64,000 nucleotides of DNA, from assembly GCF_014200435.1 (NCBI RefSeq), contig NZ_JACHBR010000001.1, positions 1,240,001 to 1,304,000 of the forward strand, read 5' to 3'. The translations under genes and the position numbers were made by a program. This DNA comes from Sphaerisporangium krabiense (lineage in GTDB: Bacteria; Actinomycetota; Actinomycetes; Streptosporangiales; Streptosporangiaceae). Positions 25,252-33,457 of the stretch are shown here, piece by piece (the first letter of the stretch is position 1; every line of letters begins with the position of its first letter). The notes under the pieces are model-generated. The model saw only the letters and a program-made list of their open reading frames with translations. It was not told the DNA's origin and ran no database searches.

Positions 25252-26493
25252 CTACTTCTGGAGGCAGAGGGCGGCATCGAAGGCGGTGTTGACCTGGTTG
25301 GCGCTTTCTCGGGTGCGGGGTTGCGCGGTTACGACGATCGTGGCCGCCCGGCCGTCCTCGGTGACGCCGTCGCGGGTCTCGTAGCCCGGGATGTCGCCGC
25401 CGTGGCCCCACGCGTAGCCGCCGCAGCTCAGCTTGATCTTCATGAGGCCGAGCCCGTACGACCATTCCGCCTGTCCGGGCACCGTGACCGTCTGCTTCAT
25501 CTGTTCCAGGACCTCCGGCTTGAGCAGTTCGCCGCCCAGCAACGCGCCCAGGAAGCGGTTGAGATCCTTTGGCGTACTGATCATCTGCCCGGACGTCCAT
25601 GCCATCGAGGGGTCCATGTCCGTGAAGTCGGCCAGTTCGGCGCCGGGCTCGGCCGTCTTCGGGTAGTACCCCTTGGGGTGCGGGCCTCGGATGGTCTGCT
25701 CGCCGACGGCCGGCCAATAGGTGTCGCGCAGCCCGAGCGGCGTGATGATCCGGTTGGTGATCTCCTCGCCGACCGGCCGTCCGGTGACCTTCTGCACCAG
25801 CAGGCCCAGCAGCACGTACCCGGTGGTGTTGTACCGCCAGCCCTGGCCGGGAGCGAACACCGGCTTGTAGGCCAGGGCGAGATCGACCAGTTCCCGGGGC
25901 TCGAAGTAGCGGTGCTGGAAGTCGAAGTACGACGGGTATCGCTCGGTCAGGCCCCTTCCGTAATCCTCCAGGCCGGAGGTGTGCTGGAGCAACTGCCGGA
26001 CGGTGATCCGGCTACCGTCGTTGCCGTTGCCTCGCACGAGGCCAGGAAGATACTTCTCGATCGGGGCGTCCAACTCGACCTTGCCCTCTCCCGCTAACTG
26101 CAGCACGACGGTGGCGGTGAAGGTCTTGGTGGTGCTGGCGACGCGTACCCGCCCGTTGACCGGAACCTTCGCCCCGGAGGCGAGGTCGCCCACCCCGGCG
26201 GTGTAGTCGCGGACCCGCCCGCCGCGACCCCGCACCGAGGCCAGGGCGCCGGGGAACTCGCCACCACGAACGAGACCGTTCAGGCTCGTCTGCACGCCGT
26301 CGTCGGGACGGCCCGCCCGCGCGACACCGGCGGACACACTCGACGGGGCGGGATCGGCGCCGGCCGGGGCGACGACGAGCCCAAGGGTGCTCAGCGTGAC
26401 GGCGGCCACGGTGGTCAGCGCCAGGAGCCTACGCGGCCCGGACCTGGGCTTGGCCTGGCGGGCACGCACAGTGGTGGGGTGCGACTGCGACAT
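25252..26493 (-). CDS. Secreted serine hydrolase (class C beta-lactamase / R61 DD-peptidase family)
   Basis: A 413-residue protein with a signal peptide (about 1-47, cleavage near APAGA). The penicillin-recognising enzyme triad is intact: Ser-Thr-Thr-Lys in RVASTTKTF, Tyr-Asn in GWRYNTTGY, and HGG in YAWGHGGDIPGY. It acts outside the cell as a D-alanyl-D-alanine carboxypeptidase, esterase or beta-lactamase; family membership does not settle which. A GAAAGG site precedes the ATG. It is monocistronic, and it is convergent with nothing on its left side. Confidence 0.87.
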   Translation of the reverse strand: MSQSHPTTVRARQAKPRSGPRRLLALTTVAAVTLSTLGLVVAPAGADPAPSSVSAGVARAGRPDDGVQTSLNGLVRGGEFPGALASVRGRGGRVRDYTAGVGDLASGAKVPVNGRVRVASTTKTFTATVVLQLAGEGKVELDAPIEKYLPGLVRGNGNDGSRITVRQLLQHTSGLEDYGRGLTERYPSYFDFQHRYFEPRELVDLALAYKPVFAPGQGWRYNTTGYVLLGLLVQKVTGRPVGEEITNRIITPLGLRDTYWPAVGEQTIRGPHPKGYYPKTAEPGAELADFTDMDPSMAWTSGQMISTPKDLNRFLGALLGGELLKPEVLEQMKQTVTVPGQAEWSYGLGLMKIKLSCGGYAWGHGGDIPGYETRDGVTEDGRAATIVVTAQPRTRESANQVNTAFDAALCLQK

Positions 26494-26677
26494 TGGAGAC
26501 CTTTCTCCCGGCTCGACGACTTACTCGCGGTCCGCACAGCATGTCGGCGCCACCACCACAAGATCGATAACGCCAGCCCCAGTCAATGAGGTACCGGCAG
26601 CCCTACCAACCACCCGCGGCCGGCCCTACCTCCTTCCCATGGCCCCGCATCCCTCCTGCCATATCCCGCCAAGGAAA

Positions 26678-26702
26678 GAGCCCTCGCCTCGGGCGAGGGC
26701 TC
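26678..26702 (-). terminator. Intrinsic terminator at the left edge of the gene graveyard
   Basis: An 11-bp perfect stem, GAGCCCTCGCC (26678-26688) and GGCGAGGGCTC (26692-26702), has a 3-base loop. On the minus strand it is followed by TTTCCTT. It lies 33 bp beyond the stop of the DUF397 remnant and is probably the surviving terminator of that former operon. Confidence 0.75.
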
Positions 26703-26734
26703 CCCGTGTCCGCCGATCAGCCGAGTCGCAGATC

Positions 26735-26881
26735 TCAGGCGTCCAATGAACCTAATTTTTTGAGGTCACCCAGGAACGCCGGCCATGCGGCCGGTGCGAC
26801 GACCAGTGCCGGGGCGGCCAGGTTCTTGCTGTCCCTGACGGCGACCAGAGCGAGGAGGTTCGACGCGACCTCGACGGCCGG
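26735..26881 (-). pseudogene. C-terminal remnant of a DUF397 gene
   Basis: About 46 codons read VEVASNLLALVAVRDSKN and then a Pro/Ala/Trp-rich end, PAAWPAFLGDL, which is the C-terminal two thirds of a DUF397 protein. The conserved N-terminal Trp-Lys-Ser-Ser part and start codon are missing in this frame; the sequence beyond about 26881 belongs instead to a toxin remnant on the other strand. DUF397 genes usually follow an XRE-type regulator gene, which is absent here. Confidence 0.65.
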
Positions 26882-26895
26882 GCGATCCGGGGGCC

Positions 26896-27113
26896 AGGCA
26901 ACTCGTGGGCAAGTTCTGAACTTCGGTTCCACTTCGACGAGTTCGCCGTGCGCATCACGTATTGGATCGCACCTGGTCGCCGGATCGTGCTGTTGACCGT
27001 GTTCCACAAGACACGGCCACGCCATGATCAGGAGATCGAGCGGGCTCGGGCGGGCCATGCGCCGCTGCATCGCGTTGGTGCACACCGTCGACGAGGAAGA
27101 AGAAGCGGAATGA
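26896..27113 (+). pseudogene. Frameshifted remnant of a HigB/RelE-like toxin gene
   Basis: Three reading frames are needed to follow one protein: RQLVGK from 26896 (frame then stops at TGA 26917), ELRFHFDEFAVRITYWIAP and VLLTVFHKT from about 26918, and AMRRCIALVHTVDEEEEAE ending at the TGA 27111-27113. The first shift looks like a 2-base loss and the second a 1-base gain in the GGG at about 27053. This is the central and C-terminal part of a phage-derived Gp49-like/HigB toxin; the N-terminus is missing. Its stop overlaps the antitoxin ATG (ATGA), the arrangement of an intact higBA operon. Confidence 0.6.
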
Positions 27114-27265
27114 GCGAACAAGGGACCTGGCGGGAGCTCAGGGACCGGCGTATGGCCGAGCCGGGCGCGGCTGAGGCTTACGAGGCCGCGCGTATCGCCT
27201 ACGAGCTGGGCAAAGCGGTTCGAGCGATGCGCGAAGGACGGAGCTGGAGCCAGAACGACCTGATC
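27110..27265 (+). pseudogene. Truncated HigA-like XRE antitoxin gene
   Basis: The frame begins MSEQGTWRELRDRRMAEPG, continues through AAEAYEAARIAYELGKAV, and breaks off after SWSQNDL, inside the helix-turn-helix. This is the standard start of actinomycete HigA antitoxins that follow HigB. The rest of the DNA-binding domain is replaced at about 27260 by the end of the convergent NTF2-like gene. The product cannot be a functional repressor. Confidence 0.65.
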
Positions 27266-27640
27266 TCAGGTGAGGGAGCCGGCGAAGACGATGATCTCGT
27301 CGATGTCGCCTCTGGCGGTGACGTGGACGACGTCCATGCCGGACAAGATGGTGTCGCCGGTCGCGGTCTCGTAGCGCCAGCCGAATCTCGCCCACTCTCC
27401 GGGAGCGTCCACGCGGGTCGTCCTGACGAGGCGGCCCGGTCCGCTGGGGTGGCCGTGGACGACCTCGGTGATGAAGTCCTCGACGGCCTCACGGCCGACT
27501 CCCCGGCCCAACGGCCCCCAGAAGACGACGTCAGCCGCCACCGCGCGACTCAGCAGAGTGGCGCGACGCTCCGGATCTCTCGTGGCGGTGGCCTCGACGA
27601 AGACATCGATGGCCTTCGCGTAGGAGTCCTCTTCCACCAT
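27266..27640 (-). CDS. NTF2-like/SnoaL-like small protein
   Basis: A 124-residue protein with the alpha+beta cone pattern of the NTF2-like superfamily: an N-terminal helix (AKAIDVFVEATATRDPERR), VFWGPLGRGVGREAVEDFI, WRYETATGDTILSGMDVVHV and IDEIIVFAG. Members are small isomerases, cyclases or ligand-binding proteins; no function can be assigned. The ATG has a GGGAGG close by and AAAGGA further upstream. Its stop codon abuts the truncated antitoxin gene, so a deletion probably ended exactly beside it. Confidence 0.72.
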   Translation of the reverse strand: MVEEDSYAKAIDVFVEATATRDPERRATLLSRAVAADVVFWGPLGRGVGREAVEDFITEVVHGHPSGPGRLVRTTRVDAPGEWARFGWRYETATGDTILSGMDVVHVTARGDIDEIIVFAGSLT

Positions 27641-27769
27641 CGCCTCCCGATCCTTTCTGCGAGTAGCCCCGCCACGTCCCCGACACGGTAACAGCGGCCG
27701 GCTTCCTCCGAATCGTGTACGGGCCGCCACCACGGGTGCGATCTCATCGCCGCCTGCCCGAGACGGCCG

Positions 27770-27802
27770 GGGCCGCCGGCCAGAGGTGCCGGCCGGCGGC
27801 CC
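27770..27802 (-). terminator. GC-rich terminator of the Tat-exported protein gene
   Basis: The 12-bp arms GGGCCGCCGGCC (27770-27781) and GGCCGGCGGCCC (27791-27802) form a perfect stem 13 bp downstream of the minus-strand stop at 27815. There is no T run. Confidence 0.6.
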
Positions 27803-27814
27803 TGCTCGCGGTGT

Positions 27815-29137
27815 TCAGGCGGCCTCGCCGCGGGCGATGTAGAGGGTCATGTCGGTGAAGTCGCCGGTGATGTTGTAGGGCTTCCAGAAGCAGTGGGAGA
27901 ACCAGCCCATCGTGTCGAACCCTGTCCCGTAGGGCCAGGGCACGTTGACCGGCTGGTTCGGGTTCGAGTAGCAGTAGACCTCCTTGGCGACGGCGTTGCC
28001 GAGGCGGATCTCCTTCGGGTAGCAGGGGTAGACGACGGCCGGGTGGCTCTGGGCGAAAGTCCCGATCTGGCGGTCGTGGTCGGTACGGATCCCCAACCGC
28101 TTGGCCGTGTCCCCGCGCATGCCCGCGGCGATCTCGCCGACTCCGCCGAAGTTCACCCCCACCACCCCTGTGCGGGAACCGGCGACGCCGGCGAAGCCGC
28201 CCGTGCTGTGCAGGTACTGCTCGCGGGCCAGCCACAGCGGCAGGGGCTCGGCGCCCGCCCGTGTGGCGGCGGCGCGCGCCTTCCTGGCCGTTTCGGGGGT
28301 GCGGCGGCGCAGGATCAGCTGCCGTCCCGCGTAGTCGAAGGTGGTCAGCAGGTGGTAGAAGACCCACGTGCCGATCAGGCCGTCGCAGTCGGTGTCGACG
28401 TCCTCGCCCGACTCCGTCGACGACCAGCTCACCGGGACGTTGCGCAGTTCGATGCCGCCCAGCCGGAAGGAGTCAAGTATCCCCCAGTACGCCCATATGA
28501 CGCCGTTCTCGTACTCGGTCTGCTGACTGGCGACAGGACTCAGCCCGGCCTCCTTGGCCACCGACGCGCGCATGCTCAGGTTCGGGGCGCCGGTGTAGAA
28601 CGTGAAGCGCTTCGCCGGTCCGCCGTTGACCGAGGCCTCGACCAGCGGCATCGGGTCCATCTGCTGGAACGGCACCCGCGCGGTCTCGCCGTGGACCTGA
28701 TACGCCTCGCCGCGGACCGCCGCGAACCACTTCGCGTAGCCGTCCTCGCCGGCCGCTTTCCAGTGGGGCGCGGACAGGCCGAACTTGTCCTGCCGGATGT
28801 AGCAGTCGGCCAGGAAGTAGTTGGCGTCCTTGTCGTCGGGTGCCAGGGCGAGGGCCATCTTGAGGTACTTCTCGGCGTCGGCGAACCGGTTGGCCAGCAG
28901 CCCGACATAGCCGCGCAGCCGGGCCGCGTGCAGGTTCCCGGGGTCCTTGTTGAGGATCACCTCGTACGCGCGGCCGGCCTCCTCGAACCTGCCGGCCTTG
29001 AACAGCGCGTCCGCGTCACCGCCGCCGGCCGGCGCCATGGCCGCGCCGCCCACCAGCGGCGCGGTCGCGGTGGCACCGGCCAGCACGGCGGCGCCCCGCA
29101 GCAGCGAACGCCGGTCCCATCGCCTGTCATCAGCCAC
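27815..29137 (-). CDS. Tat-exported TPR protein with a retropepsin-like domain lacking the catalytic Asp
   Basis: A 440-residue protein. The N-terminus carries a twin-arginine signal (DRRSLLRG followed by a hydrophobic stretch). Residues about 40-135 form TPR-like helices (ALFKAGRFEEAGRAYEVIL, NRFADAEKYLKMALAL). From about 165 an aspartyl-protease-like fold appears: PLVEASVNGG, then FTFYTGAPN where active relatives have Phe-x-x-Asp-Thr-Gly, and DCDGLIGTWVF. Y181 (codon 28595-28597) replaces the Asp, so proteolysis by the usual mechanism is unlikely; a binding or structural role outside the membrane is more plausible. The GTG start has an AAGGAG site. It is divergent from the DUF2252 gene. Confidence 0.65.
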   Translation of the reverse strand: MADDRRWDRRSLLRGAAVLAGATATAPLVGGAAMAPAGGGDADALFKAGRFEEAGRAYEVILNKDPGNLHAARLRGYVGLLANRFADAEKYLKMALALAPDDKDANYFLADCYIRQDKFGLSAPHWKAAGEDGYAKWFAAVRGEAYQVHGETARVPFQQMDPMPLVEASVNGGPAKRFTFYTGAPNLSMRASVAKEAGLSPVASQQTEYENGVIWAYWGILDSFRLGGIELRNVPVSWSSTESGEDVDTDCDGLIGTWVFYHLLTTFDYAGRQLILRRRTPETARKARAAATRAGAEPLPLWLAREQYLHSTGGFAGVAGSRTGVVGVNFGGVGEIAAGMRGDTAKRLGIRTDHDRQIGTFAQSHPAVVYPCYPKEIRLGNAVAKEVYCYSNPNQPVNVPWPYGTGFDTMGWFSHCFWKPYNITGDFTDMTLYIARGEAA

Positions 29138-29193
29138 GCCTTCTCCTTCTCGTGATCACCTTCGCCGTGACCTTCCGTCCGACGGACGGGAGC

Positions 29194-29345
29194 GACACCG
29201 GCCGGCCCCGTCCACTGTCGGCCAGCCGTGTCCCCGCCTCGTCCGCGCCGTGTCATGGTCGTGTCACGACCGCGACCGGCGGTGGCGTCGACACGTCGAG
29301 ACACGCGGCAGGCAACGCGCAGTCCCCGTGTCATACGCGCGACAC
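29194..29345. promoter_or_regulatory. Divergent promoter region with a cluster of GTGTC/GACAC pentamers
   Basis: Between the Tat-protein and DUF2252 genes the pentamer GTGTC occurs at 29228, 29250, 29261 and 29328, and its complement GACAC at 29194, 29290, 29300 and 29341. Several are 10 or 11 bp apart, about one helical turn, and 29328-29345 forms GTGTC-N8-GACAC. This looks like a multi-site operator, but the factor is unknown. Confidence 0.4.
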
Positions 29346-29377
29346 CCGGTGCTCACCTTCGGGGGTATCTGTCCGGC

Positions 29378-30742
29378 ATGAACCGACGTGCCAGGGGTGC
29401 CGTGTCAGCCGGCGCCCTGATCATCGCCATGGGGTCGATCGTGCCGGTCGGGCCGGCGGAGGCGGCGTTGAGTCGCGATCCGGTGGCCGTGATCTATCAG
29501 CGTGATCATGCTTTACACACGTTGAACAACGGGGCCACCGACGACGACCTGCTCACCCGGACGGAGGTCCTGGCCTCCAGCCCGTGGGCGTTCTTCCGGG
29601 GCACCTCGCCCCTGTACTACCGGGACCTCGCCGAACTCCCGGCCTCCGCGTACGCCACGGCGGGCGGGGACGTGTGGATCACCGGGGACGCGCACCTGGA
29701 GAACACCGGCGCGGACCGCGGCGCCGACAACGTCGAGCAGTTCGCGCTCACCGACACCGACGACGCCTGGCGGGGCTCGTGGACGTGGGAGCTGCGCCGC
29801 GAGGCGGTGTCGATCGTCCTGGCCGGGCGGCGCAACGGCCGCAGCGCGAGCCAGATCGCCACCGACGTGAACACGCTCGTGTCGGAGTACGCCCAGTGGA
29901 TCGGCAAGTTCCACGGCAACGACGACGAGGCGGGCTTCCGGCTCACCGCCGGCAACACCTCGGACCTGACGGCCGACCTGATCGCCAAGTCCGACGACGA
30001 CAAGCGCGCGGACCTCCTGGCCAAGTGGACCACCCTCACCGGTTCCACGCGCACCTTCAAGGCCGATCCGCAGCTCCAGACCGTCTCCGCCTCGACGCGT
30101 TCCGCCGTCGCCGCCGCCGTGGCGGCGTACCGGACGACCGCGCAGGACCCGCTGTCGGCGAGCGAGGCCGTGGTCAAGGACGTCCGGCGCCGGCTGGGCG
30201 CGGGCGCGGGCAGCCTGGGCCGGTTCCGCTGGTACGCCCTGATCGAGGGCGACGGCGCCGGCACGTCCGATGACCGGATCCTGGAGCTGAAACAGCAGGT
30301 CGATCCCGCGCCCAAGCCCCTCGCCCCGGGGGCGACGACGCTGTCCGGCGGGCAACGTCCGGCGCTGGCGCTGCGATGGCTGGTCGACGAGTCCGACCCG
30401 CTGGCGGGCTGGGCGAGCGTGGGCGGTGTGCCGGTGCTCGTGAAGGAGAAGTCACCGTTCGCCGAGGACCTGTCGACCGACGACCTGACGACCTCGGCGA
30501 TCTGGGACGACTCCGTACGCGACATCGGCCGGCTGCTGGCCGCCGCGCACTCCCGCGCGGACAAGGACATCGCCGGTACCGGCGTCGCCTACTCCGCCGA
30601 CGCGGCGATCGACAACGCGATCACCTCGGTATCCGGCCTCCAGGCGGAGACCCGCGGCTTCGCGACGGGCTACGCCGACCAGGTCACCGGTGACTGGCAG
30701 TCCTACGTCACCGCCAAGAACAACGGCGTTCCCCTCTTCTGA
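29378..30742 (+). CDS. Secreted DUF2252 family protein
   Basis: A 454-residue protein with an N-terminal signal peptide (about 1-30, cleavage after GPAEA). The DUF2252 core follows: PWAFFRGTSPLYYRDL, WITGDAHLENTG, and TDTDDAWRGSWTWELRREAVS. The Gly-Asp-x-His-x-x-Asn and Asp-x-Asp-Asp patterns resemble the catalytic and metal-binding loops of kinase-like folds. Most DUF2252 proteins lack a signal peptide, so export is notable: ATP is scarce outside the cell. Function unknown. A GGGGG stretch lies about 12 bases before the ATG. Confidence 0.78.
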   Translation: MNRRARGAVSAGALIIAMGSIVPVGPAEAALSRDPVAVIYQRDHALHTLNNGATDDDLLTRTEVLASSPWAFFRGTSPLYYRDLAELPASAYATAGGDVWITGDAHLENTGADRGADNVEQFALTDTDDAWRGSWTWELRREAVSIVLAGRRNGRSASQIATDVNTLVSEYAQWIGKFHGNDDEAGFRLTAGNTSDLTADLIAKSDDDKRADLLAKWTTLTGSTRTFKADPQLQTVSASTRSAVAAAVAAYRTTAQDPLSASEAVVKDVRRRLGAGAGSLGRFRWYALIEGDGAGTSDDRILELKQQVDPAPKPLAPGATTLSGGQRPALALRWLVDESDPLAGWASVGGVPVLVKEKSPFAEDLSTDDLTTSAIWDDSVRDIGRLLAAAHSRADKDIAGTGVAYSADAAIDNAITSVSGLQAETRGFATGYADQVTGDWQSYVTAKNNGVPLF

Positions 30743-30760
30743 GGCGCCTCGCAGGCGGAC

Positions 30761-32107
30761 TCAGCTCACCACCGGGTGGCGGGGTTGGGTCTGGAGGCGC
30801 CACAGGGCGCCGCAGCAGCCCAGGATCAGGAACATGACGTTGGTGATCATGGGGAAGCTGAAGGCGTCGAAGGTGCCGAAGCCGAAGATGGCGACGGCGG
30901 CGGAGGCGGCGAAGCACTGGGCCAGGTGGCGGGTCTCGGGGTCGGTGGCGACGCGGCGGGCGCGGCGGGCGAGGACCCAGCCGGACGCCAGGAACAGGAG
31001 CAGCGCGCCCAGGCCGAACAGGCCGGTCTCCAGGGACGACATCAGGTACTGGTTGTCGATGACGCGGTACATGCTCGGCAGGTACGTGGCGAAGCCCTGC
31101 CCGAACAGGGGGCGCTGGGAGACGGAGGCGACGACGGCGTCGTAGTCGCCGGTACGCGTGGTGGAGTTCTCGTCGGCGCCGATGACCGAGATCAGGTTGA
31201 GCACGGTGCCGATCAGGCCGGGGATCATCAGGCGCATGACGATCGAGGAGGCCCCGAAGATCAGGATCGCGCGCAGCCGCCACTCCGACGGCCAGGTGGG
31301 CAGGAGCACGACCATCACCACGAACAGGCCGAGGATGGCCGAGCGTGACACGCTCATCGGCAGCGCCGCGGCGATCAGGACGACCATCGTCCACCGCTTG
31401 CGGCGCTGTTCGGGGACGCGGCAGAAGATCGCGCCGTGCAGGGCCAGGGGCAGCACGGCGGCGAGCACGACGCCGAGCTCGATGGGGTGGGTGGCGGTGC
31501 CGGAGGGGCGGAAGAAGCCCTCCCGTTCGAACAGGACGGCCGAGCCCTTCTCGACGAGGCCGGGCAGCGCCAGGTACTGGGTGACCTCGATGCCGGTGAA
31601 GAACTGGATCATGGCGACGAGCGCGGGGAAGCTCGCCCCCATGACGATGCGCTGCCGGAGGGTCTCCAGGCGGTCCATGCTGGTGATGCCGTCGGCGGTG
31701 ACGAGCGCGATGCCGGCCCAGCCCGCGACGAGCACGAGCCCGAGGTCGGCGGCGTTCAGCTCGTCGCCCGACAGCGGGCGGGTGTTGGCCGCGACGTAGC
31801 TGGCCAGCACGGCGAGGGCGAAGACGACGATGACCGCCCGGACCGGCTGGGGGCCGCGGATCGGCGTCCACCGGGGGGACAGGGTGGACATCAGGTACCA
31901 GACGAGCAGAAGCACGGCGACCATCGAGGACGGCGACCCGGCTCCGCCGAGCGGCCCCACGACGTACCGTGCGGGCATGACGAACAGGACGACCAAGAAG
32001 AACGTCATGATCGTCACCGGGTCCACGCGCTTCTTGACCCGCCGGACGCGGCGCTCGGGCCGCCGGGCGGGGGCGTGAACCCTCTCGACCGAAGGTGTGC
32101 TCGTCAC
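30761..32107 (-). CDS. O-antigen ligase/polymerase-like membrane protein (Wzy-like)
   Basis: A 448-residue polytopic protein with about 11-12 TM helices and a basic cytoplasmic N-terminus. A long outer loop around residues 290-350 (DENSTTRTGDYDAVVASVSQRPLFGQGF) fits the O-antigen ligase/Wzy_C superfamily, which polymerises or transfers lipid-linked repeat units. It starts with GTG in a GTGA overlap with the Wzz-like gene, so polymerase and chain-length control are co-translated. It is convergent with the DUF2252 gene (18 bp apart). Confidence 0.83.
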   Translation of the reverse strand: MTSTPSVERVHAPARRPERRVRRVKKRVDPVTIMTFFLVVLFVMPARYVVGPLGGAGSPSSMVAVLLLVWYLMSTLSPRWTPIRGPQPVRAVIVVFALAVLASYVAANTRPLSGDELNAADLGLVLVAGWAGIALVTADGITSMDRLETLRQRIVMGASFPALVAMIQFFTGIEVTQYLALPGLVEKGSAVLFEREGFFRPSGTATHPIELGVVLAAVLPLALHGAIFCRVPEQRRKRWTMVVLIAAALPMSVSRSAILGLFVVMVVLLPTWPSEWRLRAILIFGASSIVMRLMIPGLIGTVLNLISVIGADENSTTRTGDYDAVVASVSQRPLFGQGFATYLPSMYRVIDNQYLMSSLETGLFGLGALLLFLASGWVLARRARRVATDPETRHLAQCFAASAAVAIFGFGTFDAFSFPMITNVMFLILGCCGALWRLQTQPRHPVVS

Positions 32108-33279
32108 CGACCCGGCCTGGTGGGATCGAACACGACGTACGGCTCGTCGTCGGCGTCACCGTCGGCGCCCTGGCGCTTGGCGGGCTTGGACCCGGCGGCC
32201 GGGCGGGCGGAGCGGCGTCCCTGCATCGGGAACTGGTCGGTCGCCGCGGCGGGACCGGTGCCGGGCGGCAGGCTCCTGCCCGGCGTCGTGGAGACGCCGC
32301 GGGACGGCCGCGCGCCGTTGCCCTGCCGTCCGTCGCCGCGCGGGGCGTCGTTCTCGTCGGTCCAGACGTAGAGGTCCTCGACCCTGCCGGAGGAGCCGCC
32401 GTTGGCCGAGCCGAGGGTGTCCGGGCGCTTCTGGTCGCGGGGCTCGGCGACGCCGGGCTGCCGTGCCGGAGGCGAGGAGCCCGGCCTGCGGTCGTACCCG
32501 CGGGACTCGGGCGGCGGCTCGATGGGCCGCGGCGGACGCGCGGGCGGCCTGTTGCGCGGGACGGCCGGCCCGGCCGGGCGCGGGGCGGCGCCGGACCGGG
32601 GCACGCGCTGCTGGTGGGCGGGGACGACCGGGATCGGGCCCGTCCGGCCCGTGACGTGGTCCCCCTGGGTGGCCCTGCGGCGCTTCTGGGCGAGGGATTC
32701 CAGGAAAAGCGGGACCCCGATGGTGACGAGCGCGCCGCCGGCGAAGATGATGACGAGCATGCGGATCTTCTTCTCCGCGGTCAGCTCGGCCTTGTCGGAG
32801 GACGTGACCATCTCGGCCCGGATCGTGGCGTCGGGAAGGATCGACGACTTCTGCTGCACCTCGGTCAGCCGCTCCAGGCTCAGCTTCGCGAGGGCCTCCA
32901 TGGTGGCCTGGGCGACCTTGGGGTCGGCGCCGGTCGCGGTGATGTCGAGGAGGGGGCCGCGGGAGTCCTGGGCGAGGCCCACGGTGAACTCGGCGGTGTT
33001 GCCCTCGTCTTTGAGCTGCTTCAGCGTGCGTTCGTCGCTCATCCCGCGCGCGATCACCTCGGCCGTGATCGTGAGCGAGCCGTCGAAGGCCAGCCACGGG
33101 TTCCCCCCCACCGGCTGCGACCCCTTCCTCGACGACAGGAAGACGACCGTGGCCTTCGACTCGTACTGCCACGGGATCGCGAAGTACGCCCCGATCGTCG
33201 CCGCGAGCGTGACGGCCAGCAACGTCACTGTCACCGGCCACCGCCTGAGCAGTGCGCGCAGCGAATCAAGCAGGTCCAT
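32104..33279 (-). CDS. Wzz/YveK-like chain-length determinant with long disordered tail
   Basis: A 391-residue protein with TM1 at about 18-36, an extracytoplasmic domain, and TM2 at about 173-192, the two-helix polysaccharide co-polymerase layout. The cytoplasmic tail (about 200-391) is Pro/Arg/Gly-rich, has no Walker motif and ends PYVVFDPTRPGR. No BY-kinase domain is present in this protein or beside it. It should set chain length together with the Wzy-like protein coupled to it. A GAAGGGAC site precedes the ATG. Confidence 0.8.
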   Translation of the reverse strand: MDLLDSLRALLRRWPVTVTLLAVTLAATIGAYFAIPWQYESKATVVFLSSRKGSQPVGGNPWLAFDGSLTITAEVIARGMSDERTLKQLKDEGNTAEFTVGLAQDSRGPLLDITATGADPKVAQATMEALAKLSLERLTEVQQKSSILPDATIRAEMVTSSDKAELTAEKKIRMLVIIFAGGALVTIGVPLFLESLAQKRRRATQGDHVTGRTGPIPVVPAHQQRVPRSGAAPRPAGPAVPRNRPPARPPRPIEPPPESRGYDRRPGSSPPARQPGVAEPRDQKRPDTLGSANGGSSGRVEDLYVWTDENDAPRGDGRQGNGARPSRGVSTTPGRSLPPGTGPAAATDQFPMQGRRSARPAAGSKPAKRQGADGDADDEPYVVFDPTRPGR

Positions 33280-33457
33280 AGTGTCCCTTCACCCCCGCCC
33301 GGCGGGCCACATCCGTCATTCCCACCCCAGCCGAGCCGTCGGGATAGGACGCCCGAGCACCCTCGAACGTTGTCATATCGCCCTCAAGTGTTTCCTCTGA
33401 GTGCTTTCTTTACCAGGCCCCACCCAAAAGTGCTGACGCCTGTGCCACGATGTTGCG

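Noticed and set aside
26918-26975. The WNRSS-like segment as the true N-terminus of the DUF397 protein, separated by one frameshift
   Set aside because: The same bases fit the RQLVGK/ELRF part of the HigB-like toxin on the other strand better, and the residues between WNRSS and VEVAS do not match DUF397.
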